Source: Pagrus major (taxonomy: Eukaryota; Chordata; Actinopteri; Spariformes; Sparidae). Taken from it: 64,000 nucleotides of DNA. The notes below the pieces were generated by a model. It did not search any database, had not been told where the DNA came from, and saw only the letters and a program-made list of their open reading frames with translations. The DNA is taken from assembly GCF_040436345.1 (NCBI RefSeq), contig NC_133237.1:26986361-27050360 (forward strand). Direction: 5' to 3'. Positions 1-14,520 of the stretch are shown here, one piece after another. How positions within the stretch are numbered: position 1 is the first letter of the stretch; each line of letters starts with the position of its first letter. The position numbers were made by a program, and so were the translations under genes.

Positions 1-1874
1 CGTCAAATGTCTGTTTAATTTGGCAACTCTGCAACTACGCATTGAGTTTCTGTTGTGCAAGCCTGCGTAGCAAGTCCTGCTTGACAACAAGAACCCAGGA
101 AAATATAAGATTATAGATAAAATCTCTGTACACTTTGTTCAAATCGCACTCATTGCTCTCCATTTAATGTCTCTGGCTGTAATAGACCTTTTGTTGGAAA
201 ATTAACCAAACACAAACAAACTGCAGCTGCCAGGTGGATGTTTCTATAAACAGCTTCTCAGTTGATTCTCTGGAAAATGTACTAACTATAGATAATTACA
301 TATACTGTGAACATTGCTTTCTATAGTGTTTTGTACAGTGACAAGAACATTATCGCAAACATTACCATAGAGATAAATCAACACCTCTCCGACACACGCT
401 GAACATCTTCACACAATCTTCACACAGCTTTGAGTAGATCCAGAGAACAAACAAAGTCAGCCGACTCCCAGAATAGCAGCAGCAGCAGCGTTCAGCCAAG
501 ACATCAGAGACATCAGAGAAAGCTATTGATTATGTGGGATATCTAAGTGAGCCCTGGCAACGAGCGGGAGGAAGCACTTGGTACGAAGCCCCTCGCTCAC
601 TCCAATTCAATTAGGCGAGCCTGAGCTCAGCACTTTAGCTCAGCAGCAGCTTTATGTTGCCTGGAAAATTGGAAGATATTGGTAATGTTGTTAGCCAGCA
701 GCTGCTACCTGCCAGAGGCTGACGCAGTCATGTGTGAGAGTCTGGGAACTGGGCAGGCTCGCTCGTCAGCTGCACTGTTTTTTAAACACCACTGTTATGT
801 TAATGTCTCTTTTCCCAGGAGCCCTAATGTTTCATCCCAAAGCTGACGGTTTCCAGTTAAAAGTGCTCTGTATTCAGACAAACACCCGTTTGGTGGTGGC
901 ACTCCTTTGTTGAGGTGTATGTTGTCCTGTTGGCAGAAAATTAATCACTTTGGATTTATTTTTCATATTTGCTGCAAATGTGTTTTGCTTGTCTCCATTT
1001 TACAGTACATCATTGGACTTAGAGCGGTAATGATTAATCAGTTAGTTGTTCTTTTCATGGACATTTGTTGATAGTAAGAACAATATAGAAAATGACTAGC
1101 CTTATTATTAAAGTAGCCAGTAAACACAAGGACCCAAACAAGGAACAGTCTCTCTTGGTGGTAAATGTTGTTGAAATGAAATTTAGCTTTGTTAGCATGT
1201 CGGGGCAGGATGAGGCACATTTTGTAATAAGTTCTACACTCTGCAACTGTTGAGTAAACTATATCTTACAGGATGTGAAACAGTGGTTATTCAGTGGTTC
1301 ACCTGTTTGGCCTCAGGTGGTGGTAGATATAGTGAAAACCGCAGGAAGGTGGCCAACAGACTCAAGTGAACATGTGAAGACACGGAGCTGCAGGACGACA
1401 GGTGTAGCAGTCAGACAGGTTTGTCAGAGAGGAGCTGAACAACGGGCCAGAAAAAGAGGGAACTGTTAGCTGCCTGAGGCTGTACACTGCTGCCGGTTAC
1501 ACAGTAAACCTGCTCGCTTTAAACTTTCGCTTTAGGATTCTCATAAGCGTTACGTATTGAGCATCATCTTTGATGAAAACACTGACATAATAAAACTGTC
1601 TCATCCAGAGCTAGCTGAAAGATCACCACTGTTATATAATTTGTCTTGTCACCCGTAAATACACAGTTGTCACTTTCAGAGCTAATCACAGTCCTCTGTG
1701 GTGTGTTGTGGGTAAATTTACACTTTGATTCAGTGGAAATGGCTCAAATAGATGATGAGTCACTTCATGGGAGTCAGCTCGTCTCCGGCTGCAGTATTAT
1801 AATCCTGATTGATGCTGGTGTTCTTGATGCATCCATTTGTCTAATGCCTGCCTCTGTCTGCTCTCTCTGTCCAG
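1..1874. other. Non-coding sequence, probably 5' intron of the rab40c-like gene
   Basis: I see no convincing coding exon here. The first recognisable rab40c exon starts at 1875, directly after a pyrimidine-rich acceptor. The missing start codon and P-loop part of the Rab domain must lie to the left, so this stretch is most likely intron. Short open frames are unsupported. Confidence 0.5.
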
Positions 1875-4490
1875 GTATTGACTATAAAACAACCACCATT
1901 CTTCTGGACGGGAGGAGAGTGAAGCTGGAGCTTTGGTAAGCACACATCTGTTGTTGTCGGTACAACGGAGAGAGTGACTGCTGCTCTTTTTGTTTCTGTG
2001 TCTAAAGTGTGTCTTACCTGCCAACATTTAGCAGCTGTTTGAACGCACTGTTTCCACTGATTTCACCATTTGCACTGAATTCATGAAAGAAGAAACATTT
2101 AATTGACGTAAAAATGTAAAGTTTTACAAACACAGTAAACAGTAACCAATATAGATCACTTCTTTGTCGCCCATGGAGAAAGACACTCGACTCCCTTTAA
2201 AAAATGAATGTTTCCGTAGATGGTAAATGTGTCCTGATGAATTTTGTGTACATTTGTATAAAATGATGCACGATGCATCTTCAGACTTCTGTTTTGATGA
2301 AAGGCTGCAGCCATAAAAAAGTCTCATCTCACACGGTGTAAACATCTTAGAGCTTGAGTGAAGAGTTGGAACAACATGATACAGATTAGGAATAGGAACA
2401 GGAATACTGTTTGTCAGGGACATTTACATAATACACATCACATTTTAAACGAGGCAGAAGAGGAACACGCATATAGCAAAATGCAAATATACACAATGTA
2501 GGAAGGTTTATATAATGGGTGCATACATGTGCAGAAAGATCCAACAGAGGAAAACGTGTTTCAGCCTGTGAATGCATTTAACCCAAACTAGATGACATGC
2601 AGGAAAAAAACGATCTGTCTTAAAGCATTTGATCCACAGATATCCTGGTAACAGCGTATCACATCAAACGTTTACTTTTACTATTATAAACCAATGCATT
2701 CAACACAGAAAAGAAACCATACCCATCTGTGGTGGGTGCAAGTGAAAGTCCTTATCTCCTGCATGTTGTTACATACCTCACAAATAATCTTGTATCGGTG
2801 GAGATGCATGTAATTGTGAGTTAAGACACACTGCAGTGCAAGGCGAGGCCTGTTTGGTGGAAGTAGGCCAAGGAATTCAACAACTCAGGGGAGAAGCAAC
2901 GCCTCGTGTTCCCTGTGGAGAGAAAAGTTGATGCAGAATCTTCTTTTTTTTGCTGCGTCAGTCTTTCCTTCTCTCCTCACTGTCTCGCTGTTGTTTGACT
3001 GTCTTTCTTCTCGCTCAGTGTTTACCTCATCATCCTTTCCATCTCTGTCTCTCTGTGTCTCATGACTCAGTCTCTCATGGCAAAGGAGAAAAAGACTAAA
3101 AGCAGAAGTCTGGTGTTATTTTGTGTTTTATCTTCTGTCAACAAATCACATGAAAAGATCAGAACCCACAGTGAATATACCTACTGACATCCAGTTTGTG
3201 GATCAAAGCCTGATATAGCTTGAACGGCCAAACTTAATGCCTCAAAACAAGAGTACACAAACCAATGGGTGATGTTGGGTTTACACTTGGATGGCATAGA
3301 AATGATCACTATCAATTCATTAAACCATCATCAGGCTCAAAGAACAATAAATTGGTTGGCTGATTTCTACGTCTGCACCTTTTATTAAAAAGCTGTCAGT
3401 TTTATTCAACATCAGCGGGCCAGGTGAGGATGATTAAACCCTCTAACAAAGCCGGTGCTGCACCTGCCCTAAGAGGCATAAACATTTCATTAGTAGGGAC
3501 GTCATTTCTGTTCAACTGCACAATAGGTGACTGACACGTGATTGTCTCTCAGGCATCAGCATCTGACTGAATGAACACACAGTTGGCTGAGCTGTAACTA
3601 GTCTGGAAAAGCGCGGCAGCTGGTCTGAAACTGTTGTCAGACTTTGTCAAAATCTTCACCAAAAGTAGTGTCTAAATCTGAGATGTAAAATGAGCTACGA
3701 GGCTGTAAAATGATGCTTAACTTCATATCTGTAATACCCGTTTTAAATAGCTGTGTGGGTGAGTAGAGAGGCGCGGATCACAACGTTATCATCTTAACAC
3801 TCCCACTGATTTGTCAGATTAATCCTCACATATTTTCTTTGTAACCTTTTTCTTTTTGTCTTCAGGGACACCTCAGGACAGGGGAGGTTCTGCACCATCT
3901 TTCGCTCTTATTCCCGCGGAGCTCAGGTGAGAAACACACCGCTTAGTAGAATACATTGAAAACGACCAAAGCAAATCCTCCTTACTCACGTGTGCCTTGT
4001 GTTTGTCTGTCTTCAGGGGATCCTGCTGGTGTATGACATCACCAACCGGTGGTCCTTCGATGGGATCGACAGGTGGATCAGAGAGATTGATGAGGTGAGT
4101 CCAGGAGATTGATGGATGAGGTTTGATGGATGTTGTCAGGGTTGAGCTGAGGAAGATGTCATGCAGAGGGAGGTGACAACATTCAGCTTATTGAAGTCCT
4201 GAAGTTCAATGACTGTGATCTTTTACAGTCAATAGATGTTAAATTGGAAAATGTTAATGAGAGGGCCGGACTGTTGGAAGGAGAGTACGACATTTTTTCA
4301 GTACGTCTTGTGGTTTTAAGGAGTTGTATTATACATGTGTGTGTTTCTTCCGGGTTTTATTGCTGCAACCGATCAGAAGGATCTCCTCCTGATGTGTTCG
4401 CTTTCAGCCGTCAGCTATTCGAAAAATGTTCAAGTTTATAAGATGGGACAAAGGGTCAATAGAAGGAGTTAAGTGGATCACTTAAGGCAA

Positions 4491-4554
<64 letters not shown>

Positions 4555-4608
4555 CTACTCTCATCATGTCCTTCCTGCTGACTGAAACAAAAAGGATGTC
4601 CGTGTCCG

Positions 4609-4703
<95 letters not shown>

Positions 4704-7700
4704 AGGTGATATTTTTGGCCTGTGGAATGTATGTTTCAGTTCGGCCTTTCCTGCTCCACCTCCACAGATGTGGTGTGCTCGGCCACTTTTAAGGACAGAA
4801 ATAAGATGGAGGGATGAAAATATGTCGGAAAGTTAAACATTAAAGTTTTTAGAAAAGATAAAAATGCTATGCTATAAATTATACAAGGAACCCACTAACC
4901 TGATGCATTATTAAAAAAATATTAATGCATTAATTACATTAAGAATTTATTAATTGAGTTATTTATTTGCAAAGTAAAACAAAGCCGCAGAAACAGCAAC
5001 AGAAAAGAAGCAGATTGTGCAGGTGAGATTCAGAAAACCTCTGGAGGCTCATTAGAGAGAATTTGCATTACAAGAATCTCAGAAGTCATGTAATCCACAA
5101 AAATAGGCACAAGTAAATATAGAATCAAAAAGTAAGCATGAGGGCGCCTACAAGAAATAGAAAATACATAAAATAAATTCAAATAAATATATATTGAGGG
5201 TGTGTGGACTACGGGGAAATGAATGGGTTATATTATGATTTAGCATCTGATTATTAAAAAAGCTGCAGTGAAAGAATGAGAAATTAATGACAGATGTAGG
5301 CCTGTGTATTTCTACAAAGGAAAATAAGAAAATAAATGTTTTTTCCTGTTTTAAACAACATTGAGAATAAATTTATAATCTTATAAACCCTTCACAGATT
5401 CTGACAGCAAATAATCAGCCTTTACATACATTTATAATACTTGACATTAATCATTTTAACCTAACTATACAAGCACAGTACTCTTGTTTGTCCATATATA
5501 ATATGATATTCATCAACTACCTGACATAAGGGCTCTTATTTGCCCCTTCAGTCTTTAGAGTTTCCTCTCCTTCCTTCTGCCACCCTGTAGCCATGTCTTT
5601 ATAATGTTTGAAACCTTTATTTACAGTCACCAACATTATTTTCACAAGATTGATTTGAGTTGGAAAATCTTTTTTTTTTTAAACTCAGCCCTAAAACAGG
5701 TGTAGATGTGCAACCTAAAGTGCATCAGTTAGATTTAATCAAAGGTTATGTGCTGTATTTTTATTTTACTATTATCAGTGTCGGAGGACCGAATGGTGTG
5801 AGGAGGTTTATTGTCTTATAATTATTAAACTGTGTGGACTGGGGTCTCGGGCACGGGCGTGGAGAACTGGTTCGGTAGCGCCCCCCACAAGATATTCAAC
5901 TTTTACTGAGTTTGCAGCCCGTTTTCACCTGCAAGTATGAAACTTGGTAGGCTGTAACACCTCCAGACGTACTAAAGTGTCTCTACAGTGCACAGGAAGT
6001 TGGCCATTTTGAATTGTGTGTGTTAAATTTGGTGAAATTCCCATGTCTCATACTTTAACAAACTCCTCAAGTTTTCAGTTTCATTGATTTTACTGATGTT
6101 TTGTTTAGTTATTTGGTCACTTAATTTATCACTAAGACAGTATAACATAAAACCTAGAGTAAATCTAGCCGTCATTATCAATATTAAGAACAAAATAATC
6201 AAATACACATTTTAAATAAAAGACTTAAATCATCAGCTGGTTCCTCTCGAGTATTTCTCAGTTTGAGAGAGTGTCTTGCTTCATGAGTCATGAGATGTCT
6301 CTCTAAAATGGCTGGAGCCTTTGAAACTTCTTCTCTATTGTGGAAAATGTGAGACAGATCAGGCAGTTTAACAGTCAAACATCTTGAAACCTTCAGTATT
6401 TGCTGCTCCTGCATTTTCCACCACCATCTTCACCACCACCACTGCTTCTGCTTCTGCTGCTGCTGCTGCTGTTGCTACAGCTGTTTCTGTTTCCTCTGTG
6501 ACTGTCGCTGCTGCCGGCACCAGCACGACCTCTGTGGAGAGACTGGGAGCATGAAGAGGCGGCAGGGAGGACACTGTGAGGAGAGACTGATGAGTGGTGA
6601 CAGTCAGGAGGAGAGAGAGGTCGACCTCTCGCTGCCATCATGTTTCATTCAGTTTGTCAGAACAGATGGGGGTGAATTAGAGAGAGCGGAGCCTGAGTGG
6701 CAGGACAAGATACAGGCTGCTTCCTGGAGCTTGTTGAATTAATAACGAGCCTCCGCTGGTCACTTTGTATGAACGTAATGAGTCTCATTTAGTTCCTCTC
6801 TCTGTCGGATGCTTCTGATCAACTGGAGATGCTGTATAGCTGAGATTTTTCTAATCATTTCAGGAAAAGGTGGCAGCTATATTTACTTAAACTCCTTCAA
6901 ATATTTGTAGATTAGAAGTCCTGCTGTTAAACAGATACTTCCCGCATATTCAGCTGATATTGTCCTTGAAGTACTTGTATCATTATCGTGCTGTCAGCTA
7001 TCAAGGTTAATTCTGTCCTCTGTTTGATTTTCCCTTCGCAGCATGCTCCAGGCGTGCCTCGAATCCTCGTCGGTAACCGTCTACATCTGGCCTTCAAACG
7101 GCAAGTTCCCACTGAGCAGGCGAGAGCATACGCCGAGAAGAACGGCATGACCTTCTTCGAGGTGAGCCCCCTGTGCAACTTCAACGTCATCGAGTCCTTC
7201 ACGGAGCTGTCGCGCATCGTCCTGATGAGGCACGGCATGGAGAAGTTCTGGAGGCCCAACAGAGGTGAGCCAAAAAACTAAAGCCAAAGAGTGAACTGAA
7301 TAACATGTCTTAGAATAACTTGTCAAACATCTGCTAGAAGTGCGCTTTAAGACTGTGGAGTAACTTCAGAGAGAAAAAAAGTGTCAGTGCTCATGAAGTT
7401 CAAAGGAAATGTGATGAAGGTGCTCTTTGGTAGAGAAGTTCAAAAAGAGAAAAAAAATCCAAGGCAAGCTTCTGGCAAAAAGGTTAAAAAGCCTCTATTT
7501 CATCCTGAAATTCTTAAAACATTGAAACAACTCGAGCCATAGTAGTCATCAGACGGACGACACGCTCCCTCATACATGAATTAATTCTTCCTTATTCCTG
7601 TCAGCCTCTTGTCTGCCTCATCTGTAGTTACAGAAGAGAGCAGGTGGAAGTGAAGTCCTGCAAATCCTCAGAGAATTAAAGATGAAGTGACTCAGACTTT

Positions 7701-8297
7701 CTGTGTCAACACTCAGTCTGAACTTTATTTATGACTTCAGGGATTCTCCTGCTGAAGTCTGACCTCTGACCTCTACTCGTCTAGTCTTTAAGAAAAATAT
7801 AGTTTCTTCTTTTTTTTTTAAATAAAGGTTTGTTAATCAGACCTAGAAGCAATTTAAAGACAAAACAAATGTCAAGTTGTGTTTTTAAACATTCTTATAC
7901 AGAAATGCTACATTTGATCAGTAGTTTGATGGATAATGAAAATCATTAGTTGCAGCAGTAGTCGAGTGTGTGAAACTGGAAATCAGAATGTCATGACTGA
8001 CTGTCCTCCGTCCTCTCTGCAGTGTTCAGCCTGCAGGACCTCTGCTGCAGAGCCATCGTGTCGTGCACGCCGGTCCACCTCATCGACAAGCTGCCGCTGC
8101 CCGTCGCCATCAAGTCCCACCTCAAGTCCTTCTCCATGGCCAATGGCATGAACGCCGTCATGATGCACGGACGCTCTTACTCGCTGGCCAACCCGGCCGG
8201 TGGCTCCAAAGGCAACAGCTTGAAACGCTCCAAGTCCATCCGTCCACCGCAGAGCCCGCCGCAGAACTGCACCCGCAACAACTGTAAAATCTCTTAA
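1875..8297 (+). CDS. rab40c: Rab40C-like small GTPase with SOCS box, 5' incomplete, five exons
   Basis: Coding exons are 1875-1935, 3866-3926, 4017-4094, 7042-7264 and 8023-8297 (stop TAA). All junctions are GT/AG and the reading frame is continuous across them. Exon order gives the switch region ([15 protein letters not shown]), the G3 motif [25 protein letters not shown], the Rab40-type G4 region VGNRLHL in place of NKxD, and then the SOCS box starting [15 protein letters not shown]. The protein ends in RPPQSPP and CKIS, a lipidation-type C-terminus. The tail with [15 protein letters not shown] resembles RAB40C more than RAB40B. Rab40 proteins act as substrate receptors of Cullin5 E3 ligases at membranes. 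The start codon and P-loop exon are outside the window. The gene looks intact and slowly evolving, unlike the array to its right. Confidence 0.93.
1936..3865 (+). other. rab40c intron
   Basis: Intron between the switch I exon and the G3 exon, with donor GTAAGC and acceptor TTCAG. It holds no recognisable gene or RNA. Confidence 0.7.
4493..4552. repeat. (TG)n microsatellite in rab40c intron
   Basis: About 60 bp of uninterrupted TG dinucleotides in the intron that begins at 4095. Confidence 0.97.
4610..4701. repeat. (GT)n microsatellite in rab40c intron
   Basis: About 90 bp of uninterrupted GT, 57 bp after the previous TG tract. The two were probably one expanded region split by a short unique segment. 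The open frames across both tracts (Val-Cys repeats) are artefacts. Confidence 0.97.
5875..6025. repeat. Interspersed repeat fragment (fish type)
   Basis: The block begins with a GCGCCCCCC run and contains a CACCTGCAAGTATGAAACTT-type motif and a GGAAGTTGGCCATTTTGAAT-type motif. From memory this resembles a widespread teleost repeat. I cannot assign the family without a repeat library. It lies in the rab40c intron 4095-7041, which otherwise shows only AT-rich sequence and a CAC/CTG-rich patch near 6420-6480. Confidence 0.5.
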
Positions 8298-9956
8298 TTA
8301 ACGGCTTCCTGCAGGGGGGACCGTAAGAGACGAAGAATGATTGGCAGCATGGGATCAGACGGATGTACAGGATGATAGTTGTAGGAAAAAGAGCATCCCT
8401 GAACCTGAGGAGCTGAAGAGCAGGAATGATGGATAAAGGGATGAATAAGTGCTACCTCTCACCTTCATGAGATCATGTTAAAGAGTTTAAAGGACTCTGC
8501 AGGTGGAGGGGAGAGCAGATGGTGCCTCAAGATACCAGAGGAGGACGACTACAAACATTTTGATTCTCACTAGACTCCAGATTCTGTCTGCTGGAGTGTT
8601 AACTACATGTACAGAAATCTCTCACCAACTCAACCATATTTAGTTTCTGTGCATGATGCTCGTCACTCATCGTGTCTGTGCGTCACAGGAACCACCTCAA
8701 GATCAATTCTTCCCTTTTATGTCTCACCTTTCTTTCTTCTGTCTGTCTGGTTATAATTCCACCTTTTTCTGTTCACACCTCAGTTCATTTGCTATTTTAA
8801 TGACCAATAAGCTAAAGATCGAGACACTAAAAACCGGTCAGTCCTTTATTGATCTTTGTTTTTCCTCAGCTGGCTCTAACACTCATTGGTTAGAATGATT
8901 TTTTGAAGCTGGAGGGAAATCTTGGTGACAAGATGAGTGAAGGCTCCGAGCCGGTGTGGAGGCAAACCAACCTGAACCAGATCTCAGGTCCAGACTTGCT
9001 TGAGTCTAAATCGATTCTAGGTTTTCTCGTGGAAGTCAATTTAAACAAACGTCAACAAATACAAGCTGCATTTTTAATGAGCCAGCTCACCTGCGGCTCG
9101 TTTTCTTGAAGCACAAAAACAACCGTTATTATTGAACCTGCACAGAAGAGTCAGACTCCCCAGTAACAGCTCACACATTCGAGTTTTAGGTTTTATATAT
9201 AGGGATAGGGATGAAATGATGCTTGTTGCCATGGATACTACTCAATGCTAGAAAAAACAAGTAACCTATTTAAGGTCTCCTGACTCAACAGAGTGCCGCA
9301 GGAATCCTAAAACCTGGAAATTAGTCTGCATTTTTGCACTTCTGGTTCACTCGTCTCGAAATTTTGTCGGGACATTGTCATGTTTTGTTCTACGACATAA
9401 ATTTACATAAGTAAATACCCCACATGTGAATTTTTAAGTGTCTTAAAAATGGCGGTAGTGTGTCTAAATGAGACTACAGAGGTTGTCGGGGACATTAAAC
9501 GTCAACACGGAGACTCATCTACTCACTAGTCCGTCTTTACAGGCCGACTCCACAACTCTACAACTGTAGACTGATCAGTTTATAGTAAAGTGTGTATAAT
9601 ATATTTTAATAGAAGGTTGAAGTTATTTGTTTATAGCCTAACATTAGCTTTTTACTGCTTTGAGATTTAATTTCCGCTTCAAAAATCACAAAAGTGGTGT
9701 TCATCTGTGAAGATGTTCTTGCTGAACAAAACCTGGAAGTGTCATAAACTTTTGTTTGTCACAGAGATTATTTTTAGAAAAATCTCGTCGTCCCTGCAGC
9801 ACTCTATTGAAGAAAATGTATCTAACAAGGTAAATCCAAACTTCACAAAATGAAATCAGTGAGGTAAAATAGACCCAATATTTTCAATATTCATGTTTCC
9901 TTTTTGGCCCAGGAGCTTCTGGGAGTTGTAGTCAGGGGAAGAGATCTGGAGAAGGC

Positions 9957-9960
9957 ACCT

Positions 9961-10002
<42 letters not shown>
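9957..10002. repeat. (TTTC)n microsatellite
   Basis: Ten to eleven tandem TTTC units. Confidence 0.95.
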
Positions 10003-10003
<1 letters not shown>

Positions 10004-13000
10004 CCTCATTTCCCGTCTGCCATCTTTAGGGACTCCTTCTTCCACACCTCACCTGTCCTGTCACACCTGTTACATGCAGCAGGAGCACGCACACACCAAC
10101 ACCAGTCCTGGCTAATTACATATATATATTAATAACACATGTCCTGCACGGTGCGCCTCCTCATAGAGATACTCCACTCAAATCCTGTAAGCATTAATGT
10201 TAAATACTTGCTTAATATTTGAAAAAGCAACATATTTGCTGTTTCTTCTTCTGCTTTTTTAATTTCTTTAAACTGAATATTTTAGGTTTTGGGCTGTTGG
10301 TTGGAACAAAAAGTGTTACTTAAAGGTGTTTAGTAGGGCTCTGGGAAATTATGATGAACATTTTTCCACTCTTTTCCCACAGTTTATAGACTAAACATTA
10401 CATTTTTAAAATAACTGACAGATTATTTAATGCAGCCCTAAACTGACGGTACAAGTGAACATTGACATTACTAAAGATCTGTAATGCATTTTTCCTTAAA
10501 AGAAGAAAATCACTTTTATGAGCCCACAGAGTTGAAAGATTTTGGGTGGAATATCACTTAAAACTATCCTGTGCCAAATGATCCAAACAGGAAGTGTAAC
10601 ACACCTGTTAGATCACCTAATTCCTGTTTGTCAGCAGTATGTGGAGTCCCCCGGCCCTCCCATCCATGGTATGCACTAATGTGTTTTCCATACATTCGTT
10701 TCAGTGTTAGACGTTGAGGGAGAACCTGGAGGGACAGGAAGCTCAGACTTCTGAGGTCGTCTGAAAAGTTTAGCTCGTGGTGTTCGGCGTCCTCAGATGA
10801 TGAGGAGAGCGACGGTGACAGATCTGAGGAGTGTAAACAGAAACCAGTGAGTAGCTGGACAGGATCAGGTGAAGTTGTCAGGTAAAGTGGAATATTTCAG
10901 GTGTTGATAGTAAACAGTGAGTCATGTTTATCAGTTCTTCTTCCCCCAGAGTTTTAACTCAAAGGACCAAACTGGTGGTGTTTGCAGGGTCAGTCGTGTC
11001 TTTGTTTTGTAATTTCACAGGATTTTTTGACGACAGGATGATTTTGAAATATCGCCTGCCTCGTCTTTGAAGTATAATTTAGTTGTGATTCTGAGAAATC
11101 AGGCTGTCAGGTAGTAGCAGCCGCGTGTTCACCGTCATGTTCTCAGTCCGTGGTGATGGCCGATAGTTGTAAATATTGTTCACCAACAAGGAAACACGTT
11201 GCTGTTTGCACAAACATCAGCTCCAACCTGAGGTGATTAGATCGAGCCGACAGTCGTGTCGTGTTGAAGCGAACACGTGAACTCTTCTGAGTGGCTGCGC
11301 TCCGACTGGATCTCCCGCAGGAATTAATGCAGCACGTCTTCTCTTCTCCTCTCTCCCCCTCTGATCTCTACCACTGCCTCCGCATGCTGTCCCATGATTC
11401 ATAGCTGTTGAATAATAGATGCTCTTTTCATAGATCTCTGGAGGGCTTCATCAGAACGCCCTGGCTCCGTCGCTCCTCGCTGCTCTTTCATCCTCCGCTC
11501 CTCCGTAGGAAGCTCTGCGTGGTTTGTTTCTTTCTCTTCACCTCAGCATCTTGTTTGCTTTCTCGCTCTCTCCCTCTTTTTGCTTGTTTCTCCTCAGGTG
11601 TTTAGTGGGTTTCCTCCTGACCCCGGTCAAATCCTTCGGGCTGAGTGTTAACTCTGTGTGTAGTTAAGTGTGAGTGCTGGTGGACTCTCCATCTGCCTCC
11701 CCTCCTCCCCTCCTCTCTCTGTCTGATCTCAGTTGTCTTTGCCTCCAGACTTTAAGATGTGTTGACTCACGCGGTGAAGCTTCTCCACTCATCCTGAGTC
11801 AGATTACTAGAGCATATACCAATATTTTAACTTCTTTTAGCACATTTACTACACATGATTTATGATTTCCCTCAGTGGTTTCCTGTGTGAGGGAAGATAT
11901 TCACACTTGTAGCTGTGATGCAAAAAAAGCTTTAATAATTAAAGCATTTTTTGCATTGCAGATGAGCGTGTGATCATCTTCCTTTACATCCAAACAAACT
12001 TGTGACTTCTTGTGACTCTTCATCCTGGAGCCATTTCTTCATCAGAAGTCAGTCGACATAGATACGTTGGGTTTAGTGTTTCTCCATGCATCTCCCATAG
12101 ACTTCAATACAGCTGGCACCACAGTCAGGCACCAAAGCAAGATTCAGTGACGTGATGCCTCTTCCTTCTTATTTTGCCGTCTGACTTAGCTGAGTAGCTA
12201 CTGGCAGCTACAGTCAGCTGCAGTTACTCTTGTGATATGCTGCCACCTATTTGTTTTGAGCAGAATGGCCAATTCTTAGATATTGCACATTTTTTAAAGA
12301 GCGACATAAACTACTAAGAGCCATCCCTTAAATAAAGAGGTTCTTCAGTTAGTGTTGGCCTGTTGAAGAACCTTTAGGAACCGTTATATTTCTGAGAGTT
12401 TAAGCTCTTTGTCTGGTCGATGCACACTAGTGAAATACATGGAATCAGGAGGAATGATCAACAGTTAAAGCTGCTGTTTGTAAGAAAAGTAGATTTTTGA
12501 GTGTCAGTTTTGGGAAGAAGTTGGGAAAATCAACTTTTCTTACAAAAATTGATTTGTAATAAATGAGTTAGAATCTGTAGAAACACCAGTTTGGTCCCTT
12601 TCCTCGGTGTAAACATGAGGTGGTGTAACCGACCGCTGGCTGCAGCCTCCATGTGTTCTGCATTTAAGGTTTTTTTGAGAGAGAAGTTTTAGAAACAGCT
12701 GACTCACATAATATATTTAGTGTCAGCGTTTGTTTTGTCTCCATCAGTGTTTTAAAAAAGACAGAGCCGAAAAGGAATTTGACTCGAGCTTGTTGCCAAG
12801 ATTTTGAGAGAAGAGGTTTCCCTCTCTGATGAACAGGAAAAGGCTTTTTATTGTTGCTGCTGCTGCTGCTGACTCACAGAGCATATTAACCCTCACCGGG
12901 TGTAATCATACTGTTTTGTGTTATATTGTACATCCACTCACTTTGTGTTATGAGATAACACGACTGTTCTCCATGTTTTGCTTCTCTTTGTTTATGTATG

Positions 13001-13269
13001 GACTCCCTCGGTGTTTGTTGTGTTTCTCCTGAACGTTTTTTGGATTTCCATGGACGTTTTTTTAAAAGATGGAGATGTTGGTGATGGTGGGAGATTCAGG
13101 GATGCCCTCTGATGTTGCCTGTTGTGGAAGTGTTTGTATAAAGGAGCAGACTGTTGTGATAATGATGACGACTTAGACAAAAAAAAAAAAAAACGACAAA
13201 AAAAAAAAAAAACACCTGTAAAACACTATTCTGGTTTTTGGCTAAAGCTGCTGAGTAATCTGAAGCGAG

Positions 13270-13272
13270 TGC

Positions 13273-13331
<59 letters not shown>

Positions 13332-13349
13332 CGAGTGTGTGTGTGTGAG
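13270..13349. repeat. Imperfect (GT)n microsatellite
   Basis: A GT tract interrupted by GCGAGT units, just upstream of the candidate poly(A) signal at 13446. Confidence 0.93.
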
Positions 13350-13744
13350 AATGTTCTTCAAACACCAAGCTGAACATTTTTGTTTTTTTAAATTATTGAT
13401 TGTACAGTTTCAAGGCAAAGGGTATGAAGAGAAAGACTTTTTCACAATAAAACTATTGAATGTTGGAGTCAAGATGTCGCTGCTGATTTATTTGATTCTT
13501 TGAAGGTTTTTGGTGTCGTTTCTTGTGAGAAGGCTGCCACCTGCTGGAAACACCACATCACACCACACCTCTCCTCCAGACTGGAACAAGGTCAGTCCGT
13601 AGGCAGCAAGTGCTTTTATACAGATATCATGTAAACACATGGCGTCAGTCCGGCTCGTCTCCAGACTGTTCTGACACAGTTTAACATCATTTTACAATAA
13701 ATAGATTATATAATCTCCACAAAAGAGATTCAGTATCCAGTGAT

Positions 13745-14245
13745 AGAATGTAACTAAGTAGATGTACCTAAGTGCAATTTTGAGGTACTTCATATGTTGC
13801 TACATTAAACTCTACTATTCACTCACTACATTTACTTTATAGCTTTATTACTACTTTGCAGATTGCATGTTGTGCATTTTTAAATATATTTTGTCAGCAA
13901 GTAGATTAAAAAAAAAACACTGATTTTGAAAATTAAAATATCCATCCAATAATTGGTCAACCTACAGAGTATACATATATAGCACAATATATACAGTCAA
14001 TACATGTAAATGTGTGTTTACTTTGCTTTTACTTGTACTTTTGATACTTTACTAAATTTTGTGTCTGAAATTACTTCTGATACTTAAGTACAGTTATTGT
14101 CTCAAATTACTTTTGATACTTAAGTACATTTTATCAGACGCTATAATACTTTTATTCAAGTACTAACCATAAGGGTGACTTTGACTTTTACCAAAGTAAT
14201 ATTTTAACACAATATCACAACTTTTACTCAAGTAGGACTTTTTGG
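13745..14245. repeat. Interspersed repeat with ACTTTTACTCAAGTA motifs
   Basis: The block begins with GTAACTAAGTAGATGTACCT and GCAATTTTGAGGTACTTC, and ends with repeated TACTTAAGTACA and CTTTTACTCAAGTAGGACTT motifs. The same family occupies the gig2 introns at about 21405-21575, 28460-29245, 36450-37230, 42475-43060, 48055-48225, 56785-57215 and the window's right end from 63765. It appears to be a common teleost dispersed repeat that the gig2 array carried along in duplication. Confidence 0.7.
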
Positions 14246-14520
14246 GTCCACATCTTTTCAATATTTTTTTCATTTTTATTTAAAAGTGTGAGTGTCGGGT
14301 TTTATTTAACCCCTAACTAGAAATTGTGCTTTTATTTTGAAAAGAACGTCATCAGACCGGAAATGGCCTGTGTTTGCTGAACACACGCGTTAACTTGACC
14401 GCAGCCAGGCGCTGCACGTCGGGTCGTCTTTTTCACAACAAAAGCCGCGTGTCCACAGGGAATAACGGCGGGTATCGGTCGGTCCGGGCCGCAGAACAGC
14501 GCCGCGGTTCCGCTCGCATC

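Larger units (their letters stand above)
8298..13470 (+). other. Probable rab40c 3' UTR and downstream non-coding DNA
   Basis: No exon-like coding sequence follows the rab40c stop. Candidate poly(A) signals are AATAAA at 12331-12336 and, more convincingly, AATAAA at 13446-13451, which is followed by a GT/T-rich stretch. How much of this is transcribed cannot be told from sequence. It contains a TTTC tract, a GT/GC tract and A-rich runs near 13180-13212. Confidence 0.45.
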